20,185 nucleotides of DNA from Opitutia bacterium UBA7876 (GTDB lineage Bacteria; Verrucomicrobiota; Verrucomicrobiia; Opitutales; Seribacteraceae). Location: positions 1 to 20,185 of the forward strand of contig DLRY01000056.1 in assembly GCA_002500665.1 (NCBI GenBank). The letters are read 5' to 3'. Shown here piece after piece: positions 6,180-15,033 of the stretch (its first letter is position 1; every line of letters starts with the position of its first letter). The position numbers and the translations under genes were made by a program. The notes under the pieces were generated by a model. That model was not told where the DNA came from, made no database searches, and saw only the letters and a list, made by a program, of their open reading frames with translations.

Positions 6180-7775
6180 ATGAAGATTCTCGTTGCGGAC
6201 CGAATCTCTCCCCTTGGAGTAGAATATTTGCAGAAGCAGGATGGCTTCGAAGTGGTGGAGGCCTATGGCTCCTCCCCTGAAAAAGTATTGGAGTTAGTCG
6301 GGGACGTCTCCGCCATTATCGTCCGAAGCGACACCAAGGTAACCAAGGAGGTCATTGCCGGCGCTCCCTTGCTCAAGGCCGTTGGCCGGGCTGGGGTCGG
6401 AGTCGACAACATCGATATCGAGGCCGCCACCGAGAAAGGCGTAATCGTCATGAATACGCCGGGAGGCAATACCATAGCCACCGCCGAACTTACCTTTACC
6501 CACATGATGTGCGGCACTCGAGCGATCGTGCGCGGGGCCACCGGCATGCGGGAGGGGAAATGGGAACGCAAGGAACTCAAGGGGTCCGAATTGCGGGCCA
6601 AGACCCTAGCCGTACTCGGCTTCGGCCGTATCGGGGCCGAGGTGGCCAAGAGGGCCCAGGCGTTCGAGATGAAAGTCATTGCCTATGACCCTTACCTGAC
6701 CGAGGATCGAGCCAAGGAGATGGAGGTGGAGAAGGTAGAACTAGAGGATGCCTTTTCCCGGGCGGATTATCTTACCGTACACATGCCTTTGACCGACGAG
6801 ACTAGGAACATGGTGGACGAGGATGCCTTTTCAAAGATGAAGGACGGCGTCCGCGTCTTTAATTGCGCCAGGGGTGGAATCATCAAGGAGACCGCCCTTG
6901 CGGAGGCCCTCAAGAGCGGGAAGGTAGCCGCCGCTGGTCTCGACGTCTACGAACAGGAACCTCTTCCCGAAGACCATGAGTTTCGCAGTATTGAGAACCT
7001 CAATCTGACCCCTCATCTAGGCGCCTCAACGGCCGAAGCCCAAGAAAGCGTAGGGGTGGAAATCGCCGAGGCCGTGGCAGAGGTTCTGCAGGGAGGTCGG
7101 ATCAGGAACGCCATCAACATGCCCTCCATTGATCCCAAGGACATTGAGGTCCTAAAGCCCTATCTGGATCTTTGCCATCGCATGGGCGGGTTTGCGAGGC
7201 AGGCGGCCAAGGGAACCGTTTCGTCCATCCACATCAACTATTGGGGGGGCATCGTCGATTTTGATGCCGTGCCCTTGACGAGGGCCGTCTTGAAAGGTTG
7301 GCTTTCGGGTATTGCCGGGGATGAGGGGATCAACGACGTCAATGCTCCTCACAAGATAAAGGCCCTGGGAATCAAGGTAGAAACCATCAAGTCCTCCTCC
7401 TCTGCGGACTACAGCGAATTGATCGAGGTCAAGACCGTATCGAGCGATGGAGATGAGCAATCCGTCCGGGGAACCCTTCTCGGGAAAGGTAACGACCCTA
7501 GGATCGTAGAAGTCGACGGTCGCGCCATCGAAGTCCGTCCGGTCGACGTCCTGCTCGTCGTCCGGAACGTCGACAAGCCAGGCATCGTAGGGAAACTAGG
7601 CACCATCCTCGGCGACTGTGAGGTCAACATCGCCAACATGTCACTCAGTCGCGCTGAGGACCGCGAGTGGGCCTTGACCATTTGCGAATTGGACCATGAA
7701 CCCCCCGAGTCTGCCTTGCAGGCCCTTGTCGAGGATTCCGATATACGGGAGGCCAGGATTTCCAGGCAGGGGTAG
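6180..7775 (+). CDS. serA: D-3-phosphoglycerate dehydrogenase, long form
   Basis: Oxidises 3-phosphoglycerate with NAD+ in the first step of serine synthesis (cytosol). The 531-residue length matches the long type: split substrate-binding domain (1-100 and ~285-320), NAD-binding Rossmann domain with LGFGRIGAEVAKRAQ, an intervening ASB domain (~320-455) and a C-terminal ACT domain (~457-531, starting DVLLVVRNVDKPGIVGKLG) that probably senses serine. Catalytic Arg231 (NCARGG), Glu260 (YEQEPLP) and His279 (LTPHLGAST) are all present. The start follows a short AT-rich stretch with no Shine-Dalgarno site. It heads a + strand run continuing into plsY 32 bases later and then the threonine genes. Confidence 0.95.
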   Translation: MKILVADRISPLGVEYLQKQDGFEVVEAYGSSPEKVLELVGDVSAIIVRSDTKVTKEVIAGAPLLKAVGRAGVGVDNIDIEAATEKGVIVMNTPGGNTIATAELTFTHMMCGTRAIVRGATGMREGKWERKELKGSELRAKTLAVLGFGRIGAEVAKRAQAFEMKVIAYDPYLTEDRAKEMEVEKVELEDAFSRADYLTVHMPLTDETRNMVDEDAFSKMKDGVRVFNCARGGIIKETALAEALKSGKVAAAGLDVYEQEPLPEDHEFRSIENLNLTPHLGASTAEAQESVGVEIAEAVAEVLQGGRIRNAINMPSIDPKDIEVLKPYLDLCHRMGGFARQAAKGTVSSIHINYWGGIVDFDAVPLTRAVLKGWLSGIAGDEGINDVNAPHKIKALGIKVETIKSSSSADYSELIEVKTVSSDGDEQSVRGTLLGKGNDPRIVEVDGRAIEVRPVDVLLVVRNVDKPGIVGKLGTILGDCEVNIANMSLSRAEDREWALTICELDHEPPESALQALVEDSDIREARISRQG

Positions 7776-7807
7776 CCTTCGCTTTCCCCCCTCGACAGAC
7801 AAACCCC

Positions 7808-8443
7808 ATGTTATCCGTAGAGACAATTGGCGTTGCCTTGATTGGCTACCTGCTTGGTTCGATTCCGTTCGCGGTCATCGTGTCGAAGAGATTCGGAGTC
7901 GACATTTACTCCGTGGGGAGCGGCAATCCAGGAGCAACCAACGTTTTGAGAGAAATAGGCAAACCTGCCGGTTATACCGTCTTTGCTCTGGATTTCATTA
8001 AGGGCTTTCTCGCCACCTACTGGTTCATGATACCTCTCTTTCATTCTACGGACGACCCCATCCTGGGTTTGTGGGGCTTGCCTGCCGCCGTTCTTGGTCA
8101 CACCTACCCGATCTTTTCCGGTTTCCGAGGGGGCAAGGGAGTGGCAACCGCAATGGGGGGGCTTCTCGGAGTGATGCCGGTATGTCTCATGATGGGCCTG
8201 GCCGTCTGGGTCATCATCTTCTATTCCACCCGCTACGTCGCGATGGCATCCATTGGATTCGGAGTCAGTCTTCCTCTGTGTTCGCTCACTATCTGGTGGT
8301 TGGGGGACGAGGGACGTTATCACGGGGGTGTGGTTGGTCTGGCCTTTCTGGTCATGGCCTTGATCATCTGGCGGCACCGCTCGAACCTCGTTCGCATACG
8401 AGAAGGTACGGAAAGCCGCTTCGAAGGAAAAAGGAGGAGCTGA
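7808..8443 (+). CDS. plsY: acyl-phosphate:glycerol-3-phosphate acyltransferase
   Basis: An integral inner-membrane protein of 211 residues that transfers acyl groups from acyl-phosphate to glycerol-3-phosphate, the first step of phospholipid synthesis. Four to five hydrophobic segments are visible. The three conserved loops are present: GSGNPGATNVLREIGKPAG (motif 1), LPAAVLGHTYPIFSGFRGG followed by KGVATAMGG (motif 2), and the C-terminal RHRSNLVRIREGTESRF (motif 3). Length is normal. The ATG lacks a Shine-Dalgarno site. It lies between serA and hom and, with short gaps on both sides, probably belongs to the same transcript; its last bases carry the ribosome binding site of hom. Confidence 0.94.
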   Translation: MLSVETIGVALIGYLLGSIPFAVIVSKRFGVDIYSVGSGNPGATNVLREIGKPAGYTVFALDFIKGFLATYWFMIPLFHSTDDPILGLWGLPAAVLGHTYPIFSGFRGGKGVATAMGGLLGVMPVCLMMGLAVWVIIFYSTRYVAMASIGFGVSLPLCSLTIWWLGDEGRYHGGVVGLAFLVMALIIWRHRSNLVRIREGTESRFEGKRRS

Positions 8444-8447
8444 AACG

Positions 8448-9770
8448 ATGAATCAAGGAGAATCCATCCGGGTCGGAATTCTCGGTTTTGGAACGGTTGG
8501 ACAGGGGGCCTGGAAGCACCTCGTTGAAAACGCCGGTTCCCTGAGAAAGATCCTGGGCGTTGAATTGGTGCCCGCCAGGGCGTCCGTTCGAGACCTATCG
8601 AAGGAACGCAAGGTATCGGTCGATCCCGAGGTCCTGACCACCGATTCCCTTTCGATTGTGGACGATCCGGAGATCGACTTGGTTTGTGAGCTCATTGGCG
8701 GAATAGAGGAGGCAAGGGAATTGACGCTACGGGCGTTCGGCAACGGGAAGTCCGTCGTCACGGCTAACAAGGCCCTCATTTGCGAACATGGCGAGGAGCT
8801 CTTTTCGGCGGCTGAGGAAGCGGGCGTAAGGTATGCATTCGAAGCCAGTGTGGCTGGGGGTATTCCCATCATCAAGGTCTTGCGGGAGAGCTTGGTTGCA
8901 AACGAGTTTCCTCTGATCTACGGAATCCTTAACGGGACCTCGAATTATATCCTTACCCGCATGGAAAACGAGGGAGCTAGTTTTCAGGAGGTCCTTTCCG
9001 ATGCCCGGGATCTTGGCTATGTTGAAGCCGACGAATCCTTGGACCTCGACGGGGTGGATGCCGCCCACAAGGCGGTAATCCTTGCCTATCTGGCCCACGG
9101 CATGTGGATAAACCTGGACGAAATAACGGTGGAGGGAATCAGGAAGATATCCAATGACGACCTGCTCGAGGCCAGGAAGCTCGGTTGCAAGATCAAATTG
9201 ATTGGAGTTATCCGGAGAAACTTTGAGAACAACCACGTTTCCGCAGGGGTTTATCCCGCCTTGGTTCCGGTTGGGGAAATCATCGCCCGCACCAATGGAG
9301 TCTATAACGGGGTCAGCCTGACCGGTACGGTCGTAGGGACGGTCGTCCTCACGGGACGAGGGGCAGGGCAGGATCCAACAGCCGGTTCAGTCATCAGTGA
9401 TATCGTCGACGTGGTAAAGGCGATGAAGGGAATGACTTCCCTGCCCAAGCTCATGCACGTTACCCCCGACGAGTGTAAGGCCGCTACCTCGAGTGAAGTC
9501 CGTGGACGCTTTTACCTTCGGCTTCACGTCGACGACCGGCCCGGGCAATTGGCCAAGATTGCGGAATGCCTTGCCGATAGCGAGGTGAGCCTAGCCACTG
9601 TTTCCCAGACCCCGAAGGGTGAGGATTCTTCCGCCAGTATCATCCTTACGACTCATGAAACCAACGAGCACAGCATTGAGCTCGCCATCCAATCACTCGA
9701 GAATCTTCCCGGCGTCAAGGAGTCACCCGTTCTTTTCAGGATGTTCGACCCGAACGGATTCGAGGCCTAA
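8448..9770 (+). CDS. hom: homoserine dehydrogenase with C-terminal ACT domain
   Basis: A 440-residue NAD(P)-dependent enzyme that reduces aspartate semialdehyde to homoserine, the branch point to threonine and methionine. GFGTVG at residues 13-18 is the nucleotide loop; catalytic Lys108 lies in TANKALI; GGIPIIK, NGTSNYILTRM and EADESLDLDGVDAAHKA form the active site; residues ~350-440 form an ACT domain (LRLHVDDRPGQLAKIAECL) likely used for threonine feedback. It is the monofunctional type, not fused to aspartokinase. A clear AAGGAGG at 8431-8437 precedes the ATG by 10 bases. lysC begins 2 bases after its stop, so the two kinase and dehydrogenase steps are co-expressed, although in the reverse of pathway order. 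Confidence 0.95.
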   Translation: MNQGESIRVGILGFGTVGQGAWKHLVENAGSLRKILGVELVPARASVRDLSKERKVSVDPEVLTTDSLSIVDDPEIDLVCELIGGIEEARELTLRAFGNGKSVVTANKALICEHGEELFSAAEEAGVRYAFEASVAGGIPIIKVLRESLVANEFPLIYGILNGTSNYILTRMENEGASFQEVLSDARDLGYVEADESLDLDGVDAAHKAVILAYLAHGMWINLDEITVEGIRKISNDDLLEARKLGCKIKLIGVIRRNFENNHVSAGVYPALVPVGEIIARTNGVYNGVSLTGTVVGTVVLTGRGAGQDPTAGSVISDIVDVVKAMKGMTSLPKLMHVTPDECKAATSSEVRGRFYLRLHVDDRPGQLAKIAECLADSEVSLATVSQTPKGEDSSASIILTTHETNEHSIELAIQSLENLPGVKESPVLFRMFDPNGFEA

Positions 9771-9772
9771 TT

Positions 9773-10987
9773 ATGAACGTCGTAGTCCAGAAGTACGGCG
9801 GGACCTCCGTGGCCGACATCAGCTGTATCAAGCGCGTGGCCAGACGGGTGAAGAAAACCTGGTCGGGAGGTAATCGCGTGGTGGTTGTCGTTTCCGCCCG
9901 CGCGGGGGTTACGAACAAGTTGATCGAGCGGGCCAAGGCGATTCGCAAGAATCCCTCGGACCGTGAGCTAGACATGCTCATGACCTGTGGGGAACAGGAG
10001 ACGATCGCTCTTTTGGCCATGGCCCTCGAAGCTTTGGGCGTACCGGCGGTTTCCCGCACTGGATGGCAGGCCGGCATCATTACCGACGGCATGCATTCCA
10101 AGGCCCGTATTCGAGAAGTTAAGGGTGGAGACGTACGTAAGCAACTGCGGGCGGGCAAGGTGGTTGTGCTAGCCGGGTTTCAAGGCGTGAATGATTCTGG
10201 GGACCTGACGACCTTCGGACGGGGAGGATCCGATCTTAGCGCCATCGCGATGGCGGGTTTCCTGAAGGCCAAGACATGCCAAATCTTTACCGACGTCGAG
10301 GGAGTCTTTACCGCGGATCCGAGGATCGTACCAAATGCTTGCAAAATTCCGGCCATCAACTACGAGGAATTGCTCGAGTTGGCGAGCAGCGGATCCAAGG
10401 TCATGCAGACGAGGGCGGTAGAGTTCGCCCAGAAGCACAACATCCCATTCGAAGTTCGCTCCTCTTTTAGCACCAAATCCGGCACACAAGTGAAGAAAAA
10501 AGTAAAATCCCTCGAGGACACGTTGATCAGTGGCGTGGCCATCGACAAGAACCAAGTAAGAGTTAGCGTCACCGAACTCCCGGATCGCCCGGGTGCCGCC
10601 GCCGCCGTTTTCAAGGTCATGGCCGAGGCGGGGGTGGTGGTCGACATGATCGTCCAGAACGTTGCCCGAAACGGGAAGGCCAACCTAACCTTTACCGTGC
10701 CCTCCGAGGATGCTTTCAGGGCCGAGAAGGCCCTAAGGGAACATTTGAAGGAAGGGGCCGGCGGCAAGCTCGGGCGAAGCACGAACATCGCAAAAGTATC
10801 CGTAGTGGGAGTGGGGATGCGTTCCCACTCGGGCGTTGCCTCCACCTTCTTCGAGGCCCTGGCCAATGCCGGAATAAACATGCTCATGATCAGTACCTCT
10901 GAAATCAAGATCTCGGTGGCGGTCAGTCCCGAGTTCGGAGACGAAGCCACGAGGGTGGGCCATCGGGCCTTCGGTTTGGGAAAATAG
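9773..10987 (+). CDS. lysC: aspartate kinase
   Basis: A 404-residue aspartokinase that phosphorylates aspartate, the entry to lysine, threonine and methionine synthesis. The N-terminal kinase domain starts with VQKYGGTSVAD and includes SRTGWQAGIITD, FGRGGSDLSA and TDVEGVFTADPRIVPNA. Two ACT domains follow from ~residue 265 (VTELPDRPGAAAAVFKVMAEAG, then VGVGMRSHSGVASTFFEALA with INMLMISTSEIKISV), the usual site of lysine and/or threonine feedback. Length is typical of the lysC alpha/beta type, in which an internal start can give a separate beta subunit; I did not find a clear internal ribosome binding site. It sits between hom and thrC with gaps of 2 and 22 bases, clearly one operon. Confidence 0.95.
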   Translation: MNVVVQKYGGTSVADISCIKRVARRVKKTWSGGNRVVVVVSARAGVTNKLIERAKAIRKNPSDRELDMLMTCGEQETIALLAMALEALGVPAVSRTGWQAGIITDGMHSKARIREVKGGDVRKQLRAGKVVVLAGFQGVNDSGDLTTFGRGGSDLSAIAMAGFLKAKTCQIFTDVEGVFTADPRIVPNACKIPAINYEELLELASSGSKVMQTRAVEFAQKHNIPFEVRSSFSTKSGTQVKKKVKSLEDTLISGVAIDKNQVRVSVTELPDRPGAAAAVFKVMAEAGVVVDMIVQNVARNGKANLTFTVPSEDAFRAEKALREHLKEGAGGKLGRSTNIAKVSVVGVGMRSHSGVASTFFEALANAGINMLMISTSEIKISVAVSPEFGDEATRVGHRAFGLGK

Positions 10988-11009
10988 GCTTCCCCGAAGG
11001 ATTTCCTCC

Positions 11010-12377
11010 ATGCGTTTCGTAAGCACTCGAGGCCAGTCTGGTTCCGTCGAGTTTTGCGAGGCCGTCTCCCAGGGACTGGCGCCGGACGGAGGCCTCTATC
11101 TACCCGAAACTTTTCCAGACCTTAGCGAACGCGTCGGGCTTTGGTCCGACCTTTCCTATCCTCAGCTTTGCCTCGAGTTCTTCCGTCTTTTCGCTACCGA
11201 TCTCGAACCCGAGGTCCTGAAGAGGGTTATCGATGCGTCCTATGCTGGTTTCGGGCATCCGGAAACCGCGCCCTTGGTCGAATTGAGCGACCATTGCAAG
11301 GTCCTGGAGCTTTTCCATGGCCCAACTCTGGCATTCAAGGATTTCGCCCTCCAGCTTTTGGGCAACCTCTACGAGATCCAGATAGCCCGCACCGGACGTA
11401 ACCTGACCATCTTGGGCGCTACTTCCGGCGACACGGGAGCCGCCGCTATCTCCGGCCTTCTCGGGAAGCGTGGGGTCACGGTGTTCATCCTCTATCCCGA
11501 CGGGAAGGTTTCCCCTTTGCAGGAACGCCAAATGACCTGCACGGAGGCGGAAAACGTTTTTCCCATCGCCATCAAGGGCACCTTCGATGATGCCCAGCAT
11601 ACCGTAAAGGAACTTTTTTCGGACCTTCGGTTCCGTGAGGAAGTCGGTTTGTCCGCAGTGAACTCGATCAATTTGGCCCGCATACTCGCCCAGACCGTCT
11701 ATTATCTTTACGCTTGGCTGAGGCTTGGGGAAGGGGCGCGGGAATCCACCACCTTCGTCGTACCGACCGGCAATTTCGGAAACGTCTTCGCGGGTTGGCT
11801 CCTTACCAAGATGGGCATTCGCATAAGTGGTTTTCGGGTGGCGACCAATCAGAACGACGTACTGCATCGCCTTTTTGATACCGGTGAGTACTCCCTTGGG
11901 TCGGTCGTTCCCAGTTTGGCCCCTTCCATGGATATTCAAGTGGCGTCCAACTTTGAGAGGCTGCTTTATTTCATTCTTGGAGGGAATCCGCAAAAAGTAC
12001 GTGAGGTGATGGATCATTTCCGAAGGGAGGGCAGGTATTGCTTCGAGAACTTCGCGGCCAAGGGTTTCTCCAGTTCAAGCGCTTCCGACTCCGAGATCCC
12101 TGGTATTATTTCCATGGTGAGCCGTGAATTCGGGTATTTGGTCGACCCTCATACTGCATGCGGGTTCAAGGACCTGCCGACGGATGCGAAATCCCTCGTC
12201 CTTGCGACCGCTCACCCCGCCAAGTTCCCCGACGTGTACGAGGATGCCGGGCTTGGCAAACCGACTTCTCCGGTCTTGGAATCTCTTCTTGGCAAAGACC
12301 CCGTAAAGTACGAGTCCGGGCATGACGTCTCCTCCATCCGCTCCTTCATCGAGAGCCATTGCCGGCCCTCAGGTTAA
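11010..12377 (+). CDS. thrC: threonine synthase
   Basis: A PLP enzyme of 455 residues that converts O-phosphohomoserine to threonine. The N-terminus MRFVSTRGQSGSVEFCEAV with GLAPDGGLYLPE is diagnostic of the thrC type found in Gram-negative bacteria and fungi. Lys110 in LAFKDFALQLLGN is the Schiff-base lysine; GATSGDTGAAA and VPTGNFGNVFAG bind phosphate and cofactor. GAAGGA at 10996-11001 stands 8 bases before the ATG. With hom and lysC it completes most of the aspartate-to-threonine route; homoserine kinase and aspartate-semialdehyde dehydrogenase are not in the window. Confidence 0.95.
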   Translation: MRFVSTRGQSGSVEFCEAVSQGLAPDGGLYLPETFPDLSERVGLWSDLSYPQLCLEFFRLFATDLEPEVLKRVIDASYAGFGHPETAPLVELSDHCKVLELFHGPTLAFKDFALQLLGNLYEIQIARTGRNLTILGATSGDTGAAAISGLLGKRGVTVFILYPDGKVSPLQERQMTCTEAENVFPIAIKGTFDDAQHTVKELFSDLRFREEVGLSAVNSINLARILAQTVYYLYAWLRLGEGARESTTFVVPTGNFGNVFAGWLLTKMGIRISGFRVATNQNDVLHRLFDTGEYSLGSVVPSLAPSMDIQVASNFERLLYFILGGNPQKVREVMDHFRREGRYCFENFAAKGFSSSSASDSEIPGIISMVSREFGYLVDPHTACGFKDLPTDAKSLVLATAHPAKFPDVYEDAGLGKPTSPVLESLLGKDPVKYESGHDVSSIRSFIESHCRPSG

Positions 12378-12415
12378 AGGTCCGTATCAGGCGTTGCCTC
12401 TATTTTCCCCGTTTC

Positions 12416-13234
12416 GTGAACAAACGAATTATTATCCTCCGGTCGGGCGGACTGGGAGACTTCATCCTCACAATCCCAATTCTTTCTCAGGCACTCGCTC
12501 TTTATGAGGAGGTGATTCTCTACGCCCGTCCTTGCCATTCTTCTCTTCTTAAGGATGCATTACCATCCATCCAGACAATGGACCTCGATGCTGATCTTTC
12601 CCGGATTGGCGAATGGCTTCCAGGTGCGGACGTGGTCACCTTCTGGAGCGATCAGGAATGGCGGGAGGAACTCAAGAGGGGAGGAGCGCGTAACCTCTAT
12701 TTCCCCTTGCCTCGTCCAAAGGAAGGCCCTCACGTAACCGAAGCTATGTTTGCGAGCCTAGAGTGGTCTTGGCGGAAGGAGTTTTCGCATCATCCCTGGT
12801 TGGGTGATCATTGGACGGAGGGGCGGTCCTGCCTCTGGATTCATCCAGGGAGTGGGAGTCCTGTCAAAAACAACCCTTTTTCCCTTTTTGAAGACTGCGC
12901 CTGCCGATGGTTGGCCGCCGAACCTGAAAATGAGGTTGTGTTTTCCTTTGGCGAGGCGGACGAGGAAGTCCGGAACCATTTCAGGATTGCCGCCCTCTGC
13001 GAAGATCAACGCGTCCGGGAAATCAGTTTCTCGAATCCATCCTCGTTCAGGAATGAGTTAGCAGGGCGGGGAGCGGTTTTCATCGGAAACGACTCGGGCC
13101 CCGGGCACCTTAGCGCGTCTGTCGGGATTCCCACGAAGGTCCTGTTTCGGGCGAGTGATCCGGCGATCTGGAGGCCTTTGGGGCCGAGGGTCAAGATCTA
13201 CGACTCGTTTTCCGAGGTCAGCAAAATCTTGTAG
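12416..13234 (+). CDS. glycosyltransferase family 9 (heptosyltransferase-like) protein
   Basis: A GT-B fold protein of 272 residues from the GTG at 12416. The N-terminus NKRIIILRSGGLGDFILTIPIL is the ADP-heptosyltransferase-type start, and GNDSGPGHLSASVGIPTKVLF with WRPLGP is the donor-binding C-terminal signature; IHPGSGS marks the inter-domain strand. It is shorter than typical WaaC/WaaF (~330-350), so the acceptor domain is reduced. Acceptor and donor cannot be named; a role in LPS core or other surface glycan is inference. I preferred GTG 12416 to the in-frame TTG at 12359 because family N-termini start here and the extra residues would overlap thrC; no Shine-Dalgarno site decides it. Its last 37 bases overlap the end of cimA on the other strand. 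Confidence 0.82.
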   Translation: MNKRIIILRSGGLGDFILTIPILSQALALYEEVILYARPCHSSLLKDALPSIQTMDLDADLSRIGEWLPGADVVTFWSDQEWREELKRGGARNLYFPLPRPKEGPHVTEAMFASLEWSWRKEFSHHPWLGDHWTEGRSCLWIHPGSGSPVKNNPFSLFEDCACRWLAAEPENEVVFSFGEADEEVRNHFRIAALCEDQRVREISFSNPSSFRNELAGRGAVFIGNDSGPGHLSASVGIPTKVLFRASDPAIWRPLGPRVKIYDSFSEVSKIL

Positions 13235-14784
13235 GAAACGGAATCCAGCAGGGCTTCCCAGCTTGCCGTGATGACGTTGTCGCTGACCCCGACCGTCCCC
13301 CAAGTGCTTGTTCCGTCGGTGGACTCGATGTGGACGCGCGTAATGGCGTCGGTTCCGAGGTTGCTTTCGAGAATCCTCACCTTGAAGTCGGTCAAGCGGA
13401 TTACTCCAATGTATGGAAAATCCTTTTCCAGGGCTTTTCTCAGGGCGTGGTCCAAAGCGGAAACAGGGCCGTTCCCATCGGCTACGGTGTGCCTGATTTC
13501 ATCCCCGACCTTAAGTTTGACCGTGGCCTCCGAGCTTGATTGGTCGCCTTCCGACTCCCGTCCCACGCCGACGTGGTACTGCAGAACGTCAAAGGCATGA
13601 CCTTGTCCGCGAAGGAACCTGCGCAGGAGAAGATCGAAGGAAGCGTCGGCCGACTCGAATTCGTAGCCTTGGAACTCAAGTCGCTTTAGCTCTTCAAGGA
13701 AGGTTTTCATCTCTGGGGAACGACCGTCTACCTGCATCCCCATCTCCTTAGCCTTCATCATGACGCTGCTTCTGCCCGACATATCGGAGACCAGGACGCG
13801 GGTCCTATTGCCCACGATCGACGGGTCGACGTGCTCGTAACTACGGTTGGACTTGGAAGCTGCATCCGCATGGACGCCACCCTTGTGGGCAAAGGAGGCG
13901 GTTCCGACGTAGGGAGCACGGATATCGGGGCGGAGGTTGGTGGCGTCGTCTACGAAGAGTGAGAGGTCCCGCAGTTTGGCAAGGTGAGAACCACTGTTCG
14001 TCCGGAGGCCCATCTTGATCTCGAGGTTGGGGATTATGGTGGTAAGGTTGGCGTTTCCATTTCGCTCTCCGTAGCCGTTCATGGTTCCTTGGACCATGGT
14101 GGCGCCGGCCTCGACCCCGGCCAAACTGGCCGCCACTCCAACCCCGGCATCATTGTGGCAGTGCACCCCGATTGGCGTATCCGGGAAACGTTCAACTACC
14201 TCGGCCGTTGCCCTGCTGAAGGGGGTGACCAATTTCCCGCCGTTGGTCTCGCATAGAACAAGGAAGTCCGCCCCGCCCCTCTGTGCCGCCTCCAAGGTCG
14301 AGAGGGCATAGTCCGGGTCATTGGCATAACCGTCGTAGAAGTGTTCGGCGTCGTAGATGACTTCCTTGCCTTGTTCCTTGAGGAAGCGCACCGAATCCTC
14401 GATCATGGACAAGTTTTCCTCGGGCGTGGTCCGGAGAACGTCCGTGACGTGAAGGAGCCACGATTTTCCGAAAATGGTGACCACTGGGGTAGCGGCATCC
14501 AGGAGGAGTTTGATCTGGGGGTCATCCTCCACCGAGGCGGACGCCCGACGGGTGGATCCGAAGGCGGCTATTTTCGAATGATCAAGCTCCAAGTCGACTG
14601 CTTTCTCGAAAAAGGCCATATCCCTTGGATTGCTGCCCGGCCATCCTCCCTCGATGTAGTCGATGCCGAATTGATCGAACTTCTGGGCTAGGCGCAGTTT
14701 TGCACTGACGGTGAAGGATACGCCTTCGGCTTGTGAGCCGTCCCGGAGGGTTGTATCGTAGATGATTACGTTTGAATTGGACAT
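13198..14784 (-). CDS. cimA: (R)-citramalate synthase
   Basis: Condenses pyruvate with acetyl-CoA to citramalate, giving 2-oxobutyrate for isoleucine without threonine deaminase. The 528 residues comprise a DRE-TIM barrel (YDTTLRDGSQAEGVSF at the N-terminus, IEGGWPGSNPRD, GVHCHNDAGVGVAAS, GTMNGYGERNGNANL) and a C-terminal LeuA-type allosteric domain (~385-528), the site of isoleucine feedback in this family. IEGGWPGSNP and the QAEGVSF continuation favour citramalate synthase over isopropylmalate or homocitrate synthase. It stands alone on the - strand, diverging from the ligase gene across 257 bases; a candidate promoter and a ~185-base leader with a hairpin are listed separately. Its 3' end overlaps the convergent glycosyltransferase gene. 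Confidence 0.93.
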   Translation of the reverse strand: MSNSNVIIYDTTLRDGSQAEGVSFTVSAKLRLAQKFDQFGIDYIEGGWPGSNPRDMAFFEKAVDLELDHSKIAAFGSTRRASASVEDDPQIKLLLDAATPVVTIFGKSWLLHVTDVLRTTPEENLSMIEDSVRFLKEQGKEVIYDAEHFYDGYANDPDYALSTLEAAQRGGADFLVLCETNGGKLVTPFSRATAEVVERFPDTPIGVHCHNDAGVGVAASLAGVEAGATMVQGTMNGYGERNGNANLTTIIPNLEIKMGLRTNSGSHLAKLRDLSLFVDDATNLRPDIRAPYVGTASFAHKGGVHADAASKSNRSYEHVDPSIVGNRTRVLVSDMSGRSSVMMKAKEMGMQVDGRSPEMKTFLEELKRLEFQGYEFESADASFDLLLRRFLRGQGHAFDVLQYHVGVGRESEGDQSSSEATVKLKVGDEIRHTVADGNGPVSALDHALRKALEKDFPYIGVIRLTDFKVRILESNLGTDAITRVHIESTDGTSTWGTVGVSDNVITASWEALLDSVSYKILLTSENES

Positions 14785-14859
14785 GTTTAATGAGAGCTGC
14801 GGAGTAAAGATGAGATGGGGTGCCGGATGACTTTCGGCATAGCTGGCGGCAAGCGAGGA

Positions 14860-14902
14860 AGGCCCGAACCCGGAGCGAACGCTTACGCTCGGGATTCGGG
14901 CT
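14860..14902. repeat. large imperfect hairpin between cimA and the ligase gene
   Basis: The arms 14860-14877 and 14886-14902 pair as GCCCGAA/TTCGGGC, CCCG/CGGG and AGCG/CGCT with single-base bulges and an 8-base loop. The right end on the + strand has only TTT and on the - strand no T-run, so it is not a convincing terminator. It would lie in the middle of the cimA mRNA leader. It could be a REP-like element or a regulatory structure. Confidence 0.6.
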
Positions 14903-14976
14903 TTGAAATTCGCTCCATGCGCCCGGTTGTCGCAGGGCGGGGCTCGATTGCGAATGATGCACTCATCTTGATTTTC

Positions 14977-15004
14977 AGAATAAAGTCCCTTCCAGTCTTG
15001 GCAA
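14977..15004 (-). promoter_or_regulatory. candidate cimA promoter
   Basis: On the - strand TTGCCA (15004-14999) and TATTCT (14982-14977) are separated by 16 bases and resemble sigma-70 boxes. Transcription from here would give a leader of roughly 185 bases containing the hairpin at 14860-14902. Confidence 0.35.
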
Positions 15005-15026
15005 CGGCAAAGCGAATGCTATTGAT

Positions 15027-15033
15027 GAAGGGA
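15027..15033 (+). promoter_or_regulatory. ribosome binding site deciding the ligase GTG start
   Basis: GAAGGGA lies 8 bases before the GTG at 15042, supporting that codon as the start although no ATG is present. Confidence 0.55.

Noticed and set aside
7811..8377. A 188-codon - strand frame inside plsY
   Set aside because: PlsY motifs and membrane segments on the + strand are convincing; the antisense frame has none.
11100..12017. A 305-codon open frame on the - strand inside thrC
   Set aside because: It lies wholly antisense to thrC, whose motifs are complete, and its translation shows no recognisable domain; a GC-rich shadow frame.
12359..12415. TTG start at 12359 for the glycosyltransferase
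   Set aside because: It would add 19 residues overlapping thrC that do not resemble the family; the GTG at 12416 gives the canonical GT9 N-terminus.
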